Notes: generated by a model from the sequence alone, not told the origin. Counted from the first letter of the stretch, positions 17,642-26,676 are shown. The stretch is DNA of 50,076 nt from JBCCMB01 sp039026555 (GCA_039026555.1 JBCCMB010000007.1:1-50076); one strand, 5' to 3'. A program made the numbers and translations.

Positions 17642-18487
17642 TTAGACCGTGGGCTGTAGGCGGTAAGGCGCGGCGGGGAAAACACCTAAAATGTCGAGCC
17701 GCTTGGAGAAGAAACTCAGCTCTTCCAGCGCCAATTGCACGGATCGATCATCGGGATGGCCGTCGACTTCGGCGTAAAACTGCGTCGCCGTGAACGCTCC
17801 ATTCAGCTGATAGCTTTCCAGCTTGGTCATGTTCACGCCGTTTGTGGCGAACCCGCCCAGCGCTTTGTAAAGCGCCGCCGGCAAGTTCCGCACGCGAAAC
17901 ACAAACGCCGTGACGCAAGGCCCGTCCTCCATCGCAATGTCCAGAGGTTCTTGGCGCATCATCACGAAGCGCGTGGTGTTGTGGGCGTGATCTTCGATAT
18001 CCTCCGCCAGGATATTGAGCCCATAGACTTCGGCCGCCAGACGCGGCGCAATCGCCGCTGCATCAGTCGCACTGCGCGCAGCAACTTCCCGTGCGGCGCC
18101 GGCCGTATCGACTGCGGATCGCGCCTCGATCCCGTGCGCGCGCAAGAAATTCCGGCACTGACCCAGCCCCATAACATGGGAATAGGCGCGCTTAACATCG
18201 CCCAACTCGACGCCCTCTGGGGCCATCAATTGAAACCGGATCGGCAGGAAGTGTTCAGCCACCATCCGCAGCCCGGATTCCGGCAAAAGGTGATGAATAT
18301 CCGCCACGCGTCCCGCGATTGAGTTTTCAACCGCAATCATGGCCTCAAGCGCCTCGCCGGTCTCCACCGCGTTGAATGCGTCTTCAAACGTCCGGCATGG
18401 CAAAGGCTCCATATCCGGCCGCGCCTCCTTGCACGCGATATGGGAATTGGCGCCCAACTCCCCCTGAAAGGCGATCTTATTTGTCAC
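17642..18487 (-). CDS. pheA: Prephenate dehydratase (with ACT domain)
   Basis: PheA turns prephenate into phenylpyruvate for phenylalanine synthesis. The protein begins KIAFQGELGANSHIA and has the catalytic region AEDIEDHAHNTTRFVMM with the Thr-Arg-Phe signature. A C-terminal ACT domain (about 190-270) should bind phenylalanine as feedback inhibitor; its ESRP motif reads ESYQ here. The start is the GTG at 18487, since AGGAG at 18495-18499 lies 7 bp upstream. An ATG at 18514 would add nine residues and lacks such a site. There is no chorismate mutase domain, so that step is encoded elsewhere. Length 281 residues. Confidence 0.95.
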   Translation of the reverse strand: MTNKIAFQGELGANSHIACKEARPDMEPLPCRTFEDAFNAVETGEALEAMIAVENSIAGRVADIHHLLPESGLRMVAEHFLPIRFQLMAPEGVELGDVKRAYSHVMGLGQCRNFLRAHGIEARSAVDTAGAAREVAARSATDAAAIAPRLAAEVYGLNILAEDIEDHAHNTTRFVMMRQEPLDIAMEDGPCVTAFVFRVRNLPAALYKALGGFATNGVNMTKLESYQLNGAFTATQFYAEVDGHPDDRSVQLALEELSFFSKRLDILGVFPAAPYRLQPTV

Positions 18488-18584
18488 AAAGCGTCTCCTG
18501 CTTCGATAGGTCATCCCGCGCAGCGTCCAAATCGACCGCTCGCATGTCCTGCATGATGCGACGGTTCGCCGCGAGATTGGTCAT
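18477..18584 (-). CDS. Possible 35-codon upstream ORF overlapping the pheA start
   Basis: An ATG at 18584 opens a 35-codon frame that ends 11 bp inside pheA, so ribosomes finishing it would be at the pheA GTG. It has no phenylalanine codons, so it is not a classic pheA attenuator peptide. Its own ribosome binding site is poor (GGGG about 10 bp upstream). It resembles nothing I recognise and may be chance. Confidence 0.25.
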   Translation of the reverse strand: MTNLAANRRIMQDMRAVDLDAARDDLSKQETLCDK

Positions 18585-18677
18585 CCCTGCTTAACCCCGA
18601 TTTCGCTATGTTGCAGCGGCGCTCTTAGCGTGCCAAAACGCGCGCGCACAAGTTTATATCGAATCAGAGGTCTCCAC

Positions 18678-19430
18678 ATGAGCGATCTGGGCTTTAACAA
18701 AATCGCAGCCGCCGGTCTTGTCACCGGTTTAATGGTGATCGGCCTCAATGAATTGTCTCATGGCGTGTTCCATACGGAAAAGCCTGAAGAGCCAGGCTAT
18801 CTGATCGAAGTGACGACGACCGACAGCGCCGATGGGCCGGTCGAAGAGAAAGGCCCAGTTGATTACGGCCTACTTTTGGCCGCCGCCGATATTGAAGCCG
18901 GCAAGCGCGTTGCGAACAAATGCGTCAACTGCCACGTTTTCGACCAAAGCGAAGGCGCTCTGCAGGGCCCGCCCCTTTGGGATATCGTCGGCCGGCAGAA
19001 AGCAACCTATGAGGGCTTCAAATATTCTGCGGCGCTGACCAGCTTGGAAAGTGATTGGAGCTATCAGGCGCTGGATGAATACCTCACCCGCCCAAGCGCC
19101 TATGCGCCGGGAACTGCGATGAATTTTATCGGTCTGAAAAAAGAAAGGGACCGCATGAACATCATCGCCTACATGCATTCCCTATCCGACAATCCACTGC
19201 CCTTCCCCGATCCATTGCCGCCGGAGGCGCCGGCGGAAGATACGGCTGTGCTGGACGAGGCCGTCGAAGAGATTTCCGACACGTTGGATGCGCCGCTTGA
19301 AGACGCCGTAGGCGTGGAAGAAGCCGCCGCTGAGATTGTCGAGATTGCGGACGACGCAGCGGACGCGGCTGGTGATGAGGTCGTCGAAAGCGTCGAGGGC
19401 GCAGGCGAAGCGATTATCGAGGCCGAGTAA
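18678..19430 (+). CDS. Membrane-anchored class I cytochrome c with acidic tail
   Basis: This is a 250-residue protein in the line of alphaproteobacterial membrane cytochrome c (c552/CycM-like) carriers that pass electrons to terminal oxidases. An uncleaved N-terminal helix lies at about 8-24. The haem site CVNCH is at 82-86, and Met148 in GTAMNF is the likely sixth ligand. The cytochrome domain ends near residue 172. After a Pro-rich link the last 65 residues are almost only Asp/Glu/Ala/Val. The ATG at 18678 follows AGAGG by 7 bp and starts just before the anchor. It is divergent from pheA, as is common in the group. Confidence 0.9.
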   Translation: MSDLGFNKIAAAGLVTGLMVIGLNELSHGVFHTEKPEEPGYLIEVTTTDSADGPVEEKGPVDYGLLLAAADIEAGKRVANKCVNCHVFDQSEGALQGPPLWDIVGRQKATYEGFKYSAALTSLESDWSYQALDEYLTRPSAYAPGTAMNFIGLKKERDRMNIIAYMHSLSDNPLPFPDPLPPEAPAEDTAVLDEAVEEISDTLDAPLEDAVGVEEAAAEIVEIADDAADAAGDEVVESVEGAGEAIIEAE

Positions 19431-19434
19431 TCGC

Positions 19435-20283
19435 CTAAAGACGTCGGACCGATCTGATCGGGCCGACGGCCGGCGTTAAGCGTTCTACCGTCTGAACCAG
19501 AGGTTCAATCGCCGTCGCCATATGGTGTGCGTTGGCGTGCAAAAGGTGTTTCTCGTCGATCATCACACCGACATGCCCGCGCCAAAACACCAGATCGCCC
19601 CGCTGAAGATTTGAGAGGTCGGCCGCGTGCGAAATTGGCGCTCCAATAGCGGCTTCCTGCATATCGCTGTCGCGCGGCGCGGCGACGCCGGCGGCCGCCA
19701 AAGCGGTTTGGACAAGGCCGGAACAATCCAACCCCAAACTTTCCTTGCCGCCCCACAAATAGGGCGCGCCGACAAATTGTTCTGCTACAGCGACAAAATC
19801 ATCGGCGAAAACACTCAAAGGCGCGAGGTGGTCGACGAAAAGCCAACCGCCTCGATCAGCCTTCACCCAATTTCCATCGCGATCGGTCGCTGCAATCTCA
19901 GACGTCAAACTGGCCAGAAAACGCGGTGGCGACTTAAGATCGGGTTCCGAAAACACATAGGTGCGGAGCGCGCTGACCCGGTGCGTCGGCTCAATCGCGG
20001 GCGCGGACAACGTCGCCATGTCCAGCCAACCGACATAGCCGTCGCGGACCAATTGGCACCAGCCCCAACCCTCGCGAATTTCGTAAAGATCGACGCGCTC
20101 GCCCAACAGCGCTTGCGACACCATTATGGCGTCGTCCGCCGGCGAACTACGGACGGCCGCGACGCCCGCACTCACCTGATAAGCGTCAGCTTCGACGTAT
20201 TTGTCCGCGGAAATCTCATCGCGCAAATGCGCCGCCGCCAGATCTGGACGCGCAGGTGTGATGCGAGGATCAAAATCGGTCAC
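19435..20283 (-). CDS. NlpC/P60 family cell-wall peptidase with SH3-like domains
   Basis: This is a predicted C40 gamma-D-glutamyl-L-diamino acid endopeptidase acting on peptidoglycan peptides. Residues 35-155 look like one or two bacterial SH3 domains, ending in GGWLFVDHL. The catalytic domain (about 160-280) has the nucleophile Cys187 in LDCSGL, His237 in RGHVGVM and a third polar residue in LLHANAHH. There is no signal peptide, which is usual for this alphaproteobacterial group. It starts 3 bp after the neighbouring regulator stop, so the two are co-transcribed. Confidence 0.88.
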   Translation of the reverse strand: MTDFDPRITPARPDLAAAHLRDEISADKYVEADAYQVSAGVAAVRSSPADDAIMVSQALLGERVDLYEIREGWGWCQLVRDGYVGWLDMATLSAPAIEPTHRVSALRTYVFSEPDLKSPPRFLASLTSEIAATDRDGNWVKADRGGWLFVDHLAPLSVFADDFVAVAEQFVGAPYLWGGKESLGLDCSGLVQTALAAAGVAAPRDSDMQEAAIGAPISHAADLSNLQRGDLVFWRGHVGVMIDEKHLLHANAHHMATAIEPLVQTVERLTPAVGPIRSVRRL

Positions 20284-20286
20284 GGG

Positions 20287-20664
20287 CTAAGCCGCGTCCC
20301 GCGCCGCATCGTCTTCCGCCTCTTCGGCCGCCTCTTCGGCCGCCGAAACGACGCGATCGGCGAATTCGGACAAAAACACGGAACCTCGGACGGTGCGTTG
20401 CACCAACACATTCCGCAGATCTTCTGGGTCCTTGCGACGCTTGACGTAACCCAGGCGCGAAAGCGTATCCAAAGCCCGCGTCACCGCCGGCTTGCCCAAA
20501 TTGAGCGCCAAAGCCAATCCGCGCACAGTATGCGGCTGCTGGGTCAGATAGATGTTCAATAAAATCGCCATCTGGCGCGCGGACAGATCCGGCCCGTCAT
20601 CGCGAACAGACGCGGTCATCACATCTTTCCAAAGGCTCAAAGCGGAAGAACGATCAAAATCCAT
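20287..20664 (-). CDS. MarR-type winged-helix regulator
   Basis: This is a short 125-residue transcription regulator. The winged helix-turn-helix covers about residues 28-90: LSARQMAILLNIYL, then VRGLALALNLGKPAVTRALDTL as the recognition region, then a wing ending RRKDPEDLRNVLV. The C-terminus is an Ala/Glu-rich helix. In the DNA this region has a 12-bp direct repeat (20317-20328 and 20329-20340), giving a repeated EEA pattern. It precedes and is coupled to the NlpC/P60 gene, so it may be part of wall control; its targets are unknown. Confidence 0.8.
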   Translation of the reverse strand: MDFDRSSALSLWKDVMTASVRDDGPDLSARQMAILLNIYLTQQPHTVRGLALALNLGKPAVTRALDTLSRLGYVKRRKDPEDLRNVLVQRTVRGSVFLSEFADRVVSAAEEAAEEAEDDAARDAA

Positions 20665-20743
20665 GAAGGGCTTTCCGGCGGTTTTGAGATTGAAGAATCG
20701 CCCGATTTGAGCCCCCTTGCAATGCCCTGAGGCGCAAGTTCGA

Positions 20744-22114
20744 CTAATTGCGGTATCGACGCTTCAGCATGCGATGCATCGCCCGCAGCCCATTCGCCAC
20801 CGCGCCTTGTGGGCGACCGAATTTGGCCGGCCGCCACGCCCACACATCCCAATGCACCCAGGCCGGCGCGACGACGAAATTCTTCAAGAACAACGCCGCC
20901 ATAATAGATCCGCCCAGCGGCCCGTCGCCAAGGTTCTTAAGATCCGCAATAGGACTGGACAGCTGCGAGGCGTAGGGCGCCCACATGGGCAAGCGCCAAG
21001 CAGGGTCGCCAATTTCTTCAGACGCTTGAGAAATGTCTGCAGCAAGCTCGTCATTATCGGTGAAGAAGGGCGCAACTTCCGCCCCCATCGCTACGCGGGC
21101 CGCACCGGTCAAAGTGGCGAAATCGATGACCAATTCCGGGTCTTGCTCGCTGACACGAGACAAAGCGTCGGCCAAGATCAATCGACCTTCCGCATCCGTG
21201 TCTTCCACTTCCACAGTTAGGCCGTTTCGGGCTGTTAGAATATCCCCGGGCCGGAACGCGCCGGCGCCTATGGCGTTCTCAACCGTAGGTATCGCTACAC
21301 ACAAATTAACGTCCAAGCCCGACGCCATCACCAGTTTTGCAAGCGCCAAAGCATGCGCGGCGCCGCCCATATCCTTCTTCATCAGGCGCATAAACCCGCC
21401 TGTCTTGATGTTCAGCCCGCCGGTGTCGAAACTCACGCCTTTGCCGACGATGGCGATGCGCGGAGATTTCTTGCGGCCCCAATTCAGCTCTATGTATCGG
21501 GGCGCATCGGCGGCGGCGCGTCCCACGGCGTGGACCATTGGATAGCCCGCATCCAACAATTGATCGCCCTTAATGACCTCAATGCTCGCCCTATGCTCGG
21601 CCGCCAGACCGCGCGCCGCCGCCTCAATTTCGGTCGGGCCCATATCCGCCGCAGGCGTATTGACCAGATCCCGAACGAGATCGACGGCCTCCGTCTGCGC
21701 CGACGCCTCGGCAAGGTCCATCCCCTCCATCGGCGCCAATTGCGGGGGCGCGCCGGCGTCGGCCTTGTAGCGCGTAAAACGATATGCGCCGTCCGCCCAA
21801 GCGGCCGCGATTGTGGAGGCCGGCATGTCAGAGGGCGCGGACGCAATCTTATAGACGCCTTCCGGCAGCGCGGCGGACAAAGCTGCGACGATCAACGGGT
21901 CGCTTCCATCTCCGACACCGAATAAAACACGCTCGATCTGCCCGTCGGGCGCCGGAACAATCAGATTCTGGCCGGCGGACGCACTGAAATTCATCGCCGA
22001 AACCAGCGCGCGCAACGCCTCGCCCCGCCCTTCGAGCCAAGCCTCCAATTTGTCGGACTTTAGAATATGGACCGGCAACGCCGTGGCGGGGTCTTCGGCG
22101 AAAACTGCGTGCAT
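20744..22114 (-). CDS. Leucyl aminopeptidase family (M17) metallopeptidase
   Basis: This is a cytoplasmic di-zinc exopeptidase of the M17 family. The metal-binding region has GKGVSFDTGGLNIK and KKDMGGAAHALA. The signature NTDAEGRL appears as DTDAEGRLILADAL, and VIDFATLTGAARVAMG follows. The N-terminal domain is shorter and more divergent than in PepA, giving 456 residues, as in the PepB-like group of alphaproteobacteria. Direct substrate preference cannot be read. Confidence 0.92.
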   Translation of the reverse strand: MHAVFAEDPATALPVHILKSDKLEAWLEGRGEALRALVSAMNFSASAGQNLIVPAPDGQIERVLFGVGDGSDPLIVAALSAALPEGVYKIASAPSDMPASTIAAAWADGAYRFTRYKADAGAPPQLAPMEGMDLAEASAQTEAVDLVRDLVNTPAADMGPTEIEAAARGLAAEHRASIEVIKGDQLLDAGYPMVHAVGRAAADAPRYIELNWGRKKSPRIAIVGKGVSFDTGGLNIKTGGFMRLMKKDMGGAAHALALAKLVMASGLDVNLCVAIPTVENAIGAGAFRPGDILTARNGLTVEVEDTDAEGRLILADALSRVSEQDPELVIDFATLTGAARVAMGAEVAPFFTDNDELAADISQASEEIGDPAWRLPMWAPYASQLSSPIADLKNLGDGPLGGSIMAALFLKNFVVAPAWVHWDVWAWRPAKFGRPQGAVANGLRAMHRMLKRRYRN

Positions 22115-22143
22115 AAGGGCTCCGATTAAGCAATTGCGGCGTC

Positions 22144-22159
22144 TTAACCAATCATTGAC
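22144..22159 (+). promoter_or_regulatory. CtrA-like site upstream of the tadD-like gene
   Basis: TTAA-N7-TTGAC matches the CtrA consensus TTAA-N7-TTAAC at eight of nine fixed positions. It lies about 90 bp upstream of the TadD-like gene start, in the divergent region with the aminopeptidase. It is a prediction only. Confidence 0.35.
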
Positions 22160-22247
22160 GAGCCGAAGGTCAATATTTGGGTAACAAATTCTTCAACGTC
22201 CGCTCCAACGCGGATTTAAAGCTCTTTGCAGTCTCAGGGATGACGCC

Positions 22248-23069
22248 ATGATCCGCTTGACGCCTACTCCCAAAAATCGCGTGCTGCTGCTAGCCGCTGT
22301 ATCCGCTATTGCGCTCGCTGGATGCGCCAAAGCGCCGACGCCTGAAGAAAAATACATGTCGGAGCTTGTCGAGCAGAAGAATCTGCTTCCCGCCACGCCG
22401 GAGGAGAGAGAAACCGCCAAACGCCTCGAACCGCTGGCGCAGGCGGCGTTCTGGAATGACGAGTACGACAAAAATCCCGGCGATTACGAAAATGCGTTGG
22501 AGTTCGCCAAAGCGCTCCAACTGATCAATAGCCACAAACGCGCCGCAGAGATCACCGCCCAGGCTTTGGCGCTTAAGCCTGGCGATCCGGCTTTGGCGAT
22601 GACATACGCCAAGTCCGCGCTGCATGAGGGCCGCCCCGACCTTGCAGGATCCGCGTTGGAACAAGCCGAACCGAACGTCGACAATGATTGGAAATTCTAC
22701 TCGATGATCGGCATTTGCTTCGACCAAGTCGGCGACCACGCCAATGCGCAATTGCGCTATATGCGCGCGCTGAGGATTTCGCCGGATAATCCAAAGGTTC
22801 TGTCGAATCTCGGCTTGTCGCAAGCCTTATCAGGCGATCCGGCGCAGGCGGAGAAAACGCTAAGGCGCGCCGTTGGCCTGCCGGAGGCGGACGCCCAGAT
22901 CCGGCAAAATCTCGCGCTTGTTTTGGGCGTTCAAGGCAAGTTTGAAGAAGCTGCTAAGCTGAGCGCGAGCGACCTTCCGCAAACCATTGTGCGCGAGAAC
23001 AATGATTACTATCGGTCTCTTCTGTCGCAAGACCGACATTGGGGCGCTTTGAAAGACACAGAAGAGTGA
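22248..23069 (+). CDS. TadD-like TPR lipoprotein
   Basis: This is a 273-residue outer-membrane-type lipoprotein with tetratricopeptide repeats. The signal peptide ends in lipobox LAGC. Repeats are seen from about residue 75: paired helices such as HKRAAEITAQALALKPGDP, then GDHANAQLRYMRALRISPDNP, then GDPAQAEKTLRRAVGLPE. TadD proteins help secretin assembly in tight-adherence pili. It lies next to the tad locus but on the opposite strand and converges on tadC, with a shared terminator between them. The TadD assignment rests on architecture and position. Confidence 0.82.
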   Translation: MIRLTPTPKNRVLLLAAVSAIALAGCAKAPTPEEKYMSELVEQKNLLPATPEERETAKRLEPLAQAAFWNDEYDKNPGDYENALEFAKALQLINSHKRAAEITAQALALKPGDPALAMTYAKSALHEGRPDLAGSALEQAEPNVDNDWKFYSMIGICFDQVGDHANAQLRYMRALRISPDNPKVLSNLGLSQALSGDPAQAEKTLRRAVGLPEADAQIRQNLALVLGVQGKFEEAAKLSASDLPQTIVRENNDYYRSLLSQDRHWGALKDTEE

Positions 23070-23119
23070 AAGCATCGCTCGTCTGAGGCGGGGACGGCGA
23101 CGCCTTCTCTATTACAAAC

Positions 23120-23160
23120 GGAAAAAAGCCGGCTCCCTGTCCCTGAGAGCCGGCTTCTTC
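23120..23160 (-). terminator. Intrinsic terminator of the tad/cpa operon, possibly bidirectional
   Basis: A perfect 10-bp stem AAGCCGGCTC/GAGCCGGCTT (23126-23135 and 23147-23156) with an 11-nt loop lies between the convergent tadD-like and tadC genes. On the minus strand it is followed by a run of T (the A-run at 23122-23127 on +). On the plus strand the stem is followed by TTCTTC, so it may also end the tadD-like transcript. Confidence 0.8.
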
Positions 23161-23194
23161 GCCTCTGCGCGTCCCCCGACGCCTGGTGAAACCT

Positions 23195-24163
23195 CTAGGA
23201 GGGATTGTCTCGCTTGTACTTCACATAAGCGGGACCAAGAATGACTAAGAACAGCACTGGCAAGAAGAACACGATCATGGGCACGGTAAGCTTCGCAGGC
23301 AAAGCCGCCGCCTTTTTCTCCGCTTCAGTGATGCGCAGTTCACGATTTTCCTTCGCCATCACGCGCAGCGCTTGGCCCAAGGGCGTGCCGTATTTCTCCG
23401 CTTGAACGAGCGCGGTGGATACGCCTTTCACGCCGGGATGATTGGTGCGCTCCGCCAGATTGTAATAGGCGGTGCGGCGCTCCTGGAGATAGGAAAGCTC
23501 TGCGGTTGTCAGCGCTAATTCTTCAGCAAGCTCTGGAGAGGCGACTCCGATCTCTTCGCCGACCCGCGCAAACGCTTGTTCAATCGACATGCCTGATTCG
23601 ACGCAGATCAGCAGCATGTCCAGACTGTCGGGGAAGACCCGCATAATCGAGGTGCGCCTCTTGGTGGCGACGTTTTCCAGGTACATATTCGGCGCGTAAA
23701 ATCCGGCCGCCGCGGCGAACACCACGGCGCCGATTTTCATTTGCCCCGTCAATTCGTGATCATTGACGAACCAAAGATAGACAAACGCCGCGATGGCGAA
23801 CGCAATTGGAAGGAAGAACCGGAAAAAGTAAAACGCATTGACGGGCCGCTTGCCGCGAAAGCCGGCCTGGATAAGCTTCTTTTCGACGTTCGGGTCTTCC
23901 AACGCCTTCTGAAGATCTAGCTTTTCCACCGTATTCTTCATGAAGCCGCGGTCTTCTCGCCGTAGGCTTTTTTGATTCAAAGCTTCACGGCTTCTCCGGC
24001 GGAGCTCTTCGCGACGGTTGGCCACGGATTTTAACCGCGTTTCCAGCTTATTTCCCTGAAAAGCCGGCGCCGCCAAAGTTAGTACGGTCGCAAAACTTGC
24101 GACTGCTGCGAGTATAGCCGCGATAAAACCTGGATCAGTGAACGAGCTTACAAGGTTGTCCAT
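23195..24163 (-). CDS. tadC: Type II/IV secretion F-domain protein TadC
   Basis: TadC is one of the two inner-membrane platform proteins of the Flp pilus. The 322-residue protein has an N-terminal membrane helix and a basic cytoplasmic stretch around residues 40-75. Two helices lie near 110-150, and the GspF/T2SSF domain shows DSLDMLLICVESGMSIEQAFARV. A final membrane helix LTVPMIVFFLPVLFLVILG is near the end. It is the last gene of the operon, 12 bp after tadB. Confidence 0.93.
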   Translation of the reverse strand: MDNLVSSFTDPGFIAAILAAVASFATVLTLAAPAFQGNKLETRLKSVANRREELRRRSREALNQKSLRREDRGFMKNTVEKLDLQKALEDPNVEKKLIQAGFRGKRPVNAFYFFRFFLPIAFAIAAFVYLWFVNDHELTGQMKIGAVVFAAAAGFYAPNMYLENVATKRRTSIMRVFPDSLDMLLICVESGMSIEQAFARVGEEIGVASPELAEELALTTAELSYLQERRTAYYNLAERTNHPGVKGVSTALVQAEKYGTPLGQALRVMAKENRELRITEAEKKAAALPAKLTVPMIVFFLPVLFLVILGPAYVKYKRDNPS

Positions 24164-24175
24164 ATCGGCGCGCTC

Positions 24176-25168
24176 CTAGAAGTCGAAATTGATCATTTGG
24201 CGCATGACGAAAATACCCACCGCCATCAAGCAACCGCCGATCATCAGCATGAAATTGCCGAGCGTCTCGGTGAAAAGAACGATGATGTATTCCGGGTTCG
24301 TCAAATAGACGAGCACCATGACGATGAACGGAAGCGCGCCAATAATCATCGCCGACGCCTTCGCCTCCGACGACAACGCGCCGATTTTCTCGCGCAACAT
24401 TTTCCGCGACCGCAATACGGCGGACAGATTGCCCAACGCTTCCGACAAATTACCGCCCGCCTGCGATTGGATCGCGATGACGATGTTAAAGAAATTCACT
24501 TCCGGCAACGGCATCCGAGCATACATGCGGCCGAGCGCTTTGTCCGGCGCGGAGCCCATCGCGATGCCGTCAATCACGCGTTCGAACTCACCGGCGATCG
24601 GTTGAGGAGATTCTTTTGCAATAATCCGCAGACATTCGATCAAGGGCAGACCGGATTTCACGCCGCGAACAATGACGTCAATGGCGTCTGCGAATTGCGA
24701 GGAGAATTTCTTCTGGCGCCTGCCGATCGAAAAGCCCAAAAGCCATCGCGGCAGCCCAAGCGCAGCGGCGAAACCAATACCGCCGACGACATAGTATTGA
24801 AGACCCGCGACAAAAGCGGCGAACGCTGCGGCCAGCCCGATCACAGCCGATCCTATCCAAAATGTCGCGGGCGAGAATGTAAAGCCTGCTTGCTTGATCT
24901 TGTCTTCGACCGTCTTCGGGGCGTTTGACTTTCGCCTTTGAGCTTCTTTTTCTCTGAGCGTTTTGACCGTGTCTTGAAATTGGCGTTTGCGAAGCGCGTC
25001 GGCGTCGCCGCTTTTACCGCGTTTTTCGCCGCCCACATCAACGACTTGACGCAATCGCTTTTGTTGCACCGCGCGATCATTGCCGGAGAAGGCGAACCCG
25101 ATGCCGACAATGCTGGCGAACGCCAGACCCGCCACCGCAAGAACGAGGGTCAATTGCGGATCCATCAA
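24176..25168 (-). CDS. tadB: Type II/IV secretion F-domain protein TadB
   Basis: TadB pairs with TadC as the inner-membrane platform for the CpaF motor. The 330-residue protein has an N-terminal membrane helix, a basic coiled segment, two helices near 105-150 and a GspF domain with DAIDVIVRGVKSGLPLIECL and QAGGNLSEALGNLSAVLRSR. Two terminal helices include LPFIVMVLVYLTNPEYI. Its start overlaps the cpaF stop by 4 bp. Confidence 0.93.
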   Translation of the reverse strand: MMDPQLTLVLAVAGLAFASIVGIGFAFSGNDRAVQQKRLRQVVDVGGEKRGKSGDADALRKRQFQDTVKTLREKEAQRRKSNAPKTVEDKIKQAGFTFSPATFWIGSAVIGLAAAFAAFVAGLQYYVVGGIGFAAALGLPRWLLGFSIGRRQKKFSSQFADAIDVIVRGVKSGLPLIECLRIIAKESPQPIAGEFERVIDGIAMGSAPDKALGRMYARMPLPEVNFFNIVIAIQSQAGGNLSEALGNLSAVLRSRKMLREKIGALSSEAKASAMIIGALPFIVMVLVYLTNPEYIIVLFTETLGNFMLMIGGCLMAVGIFVMRQMINFDF

Positions 25169-26667
25169 TTTGTCTCCAATTGATCTAGGGCGGCTCCAAG
25201 CTCGTTTTCCATGTTGAAGTAGCGAGCGCGCTCCCAGAAGCGCGGACGACCAACGCCCGTGCCGCGGTGGCGACCCCGAATGCGCCCGTCCTTGTCCTCG
25301 CCATCCACCTCATAGCGCATAATATCCTGGGTCACGATGACGTCGCCCTCCAAGCCCATCACCTCGCTGATAGAGATGATCTTGCGAGAGCCGTCTCTTA
25401 GGCGAGACGCTTGGACAACGACGTCGATCGACCCAACGATCATTTCGCGGATCGTACGGGCGGGCAGCGAAAAGCCGCCCATTGTGATCATGCTTTCCAC
25501 CCGACTTAGCGCCTCGCGCGGCGAGTTCGCGTGCAGCGTGCCCATCGAGCCATCATGGCCCGTATTCATAGCTTGCAGCAAGTCGAAAGCCTCAGGCCCC
25601 CTCACCTCGCCCACAATGATGCGGTCAGGACGCATCCGCAGACAGTTTTTCACAAGATCGGTCATCGAGACCATGCCCTGTCCTTCAAGGTTGGGCGGAC
25701 GGGTCTCTAGGCGAACAACATGCGGCTGCTGCAATTGAAGCTCGGCGGCGTCTTCGCACGTTATCACGCGTTCGCCCGGCTCGATGAATGCGGTAAGCGT
25801 GTTCAACAAGGTCGTCTTGCCGGAACCCGTACCGCCTGAGATCAGAACATTGCAGCGGCACGCCCCGATAATACGCAGAATATCAGCGCCAGGTTCGGAG
25901 ATCGACCCAAACTCCACAAGGTTGGAGATGGTCAGCTTGTCTTTCTTAAACTTACGAATTGTGAGCGTCGGCCCATCAATGGCGAGCGGCGGCGCGATCA
26001 CGTTCACGCGGGATCCGTCGGCGAGACGCGCATCGCAGATCGGACTGGATTCGTCGACGCGGCGACCGACCTGGGAGACGATGCGCTGACAGATGTTCAT
26101 CAGCTGGGCGTTGTCTCGAAAGCGGATGTTTGTCCGCTGAATTTTGCCGTTCACCTCAATATACGTGGTGCCGGCGCCGTTGACCATAATGTCGGCGATG
26201 TCGTCGCGCGCCAGCAAAGGCTCTAACGGACCGTATCCGAGAACGTCGTTGCAAATGTCTTCGAGCAAGGTTTCCTGCTCGGCGATCGACATGACGACAT
26301 TTTTGATCGAGACAATCTCGATCACGATATCGCGGATCTCCTCGCGCGCGCTTTCATGGTCTAGCTGCGCAAGTTGGGACAAATCGATCGTATCGATCAA
26401 CGCGTTGAAGACGTCTGTTTTGACGCGGTAGTAATCCTCAGAACGATTATCGATCTGGATCGCTGGATCGGGCGGCGGCGCGCTCGGCTTGGCTTTGGCT
26501 TTGGGCTTAGGCGCAGCCTCTTTTTTTGGCGGCGCAGGCGCAGCCGATTTAGGTGCAGGCGGAGCGTCTGCAGCCGGCTTCGGCGGCGGCGCGGGCGCAG
26601 TTTGAGCGGGCGCAGGCGTAGCGCCCGCCCCTCCGGCTCCAGCTGGTGATTGGCGTTTGCCGAACAT
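25165..26667 (-). CDS. cpaF: Tad pilus assembly ATPase CpaF (TadA)
   Basis: CpaF is the hexameric secretion ATPase that powers pilus assembly. The first 68 residues are an Ala/Pro/Lys-rich linker. The catalytic domain has Walker A GGTGSGKTT at 278-286, an Asp box region with VITCEDAAELQLQQPHVVRLE, Walker B RPDRIIVGEVRGPEAFDLL, and the His box TGHDGSMGTLHANSP. Its 500 residues are typical for the CpaF group. It lies 9 bp after cpaE. Confidence 0.96.
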   Translation of the reverse strand: MFGKRQSPAGAGGAGATPAPAQTAPAPPPKPAADAPPAPKSAAPAPPKKEAAPKPKAKAKPSAPPPDPAIQIDNRSEDYYRVKTDVFNALIDTIDLSQLAQLDHESAREEIRDIVIEIVSIKNVVMSIAEQETLLEDICNDVLGYGPLEPLLARDDIADIMVNGAGTTYIEVNGKIQRTNIRFRDNAQLMNICQRIVSQVGRRVDESSPICDARLADGSRVNVIAPPLAIDGPTLTIRKFKKDKLTISNLVEFGSISEPGADILRIIGACRCNVLISGGTGSGKTTLLNTLTAFIEPGERVITCEDAAELQLQQPHVVRLETRPPNLEGQGMVSMTDLVKNCLRMRPDRIIVGEVRGPEAFDLLQAMNTGHDGSMGTLHANSPREALSRVESMITMGGFSLPARTIREMIVGSIDVVVQASRLRDGSRKIISISEVMGLEGDVIVTQDIMRYEVDGEDKDGRIRGRHRGTGVGRPRFWERARYFNMENELGAALDQLETN

Positions 26668-26676
26668 CGCCGCTCC

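Noticed and set aside
19627..20562. A 311-codon open frame on the plus strand opposite the NlpC/P60 and MarR-type genes.
   Set aside because: It is a mirror frame from codon bias in a GC-rich gene; there is no ribosome binding site or recognisable domain.
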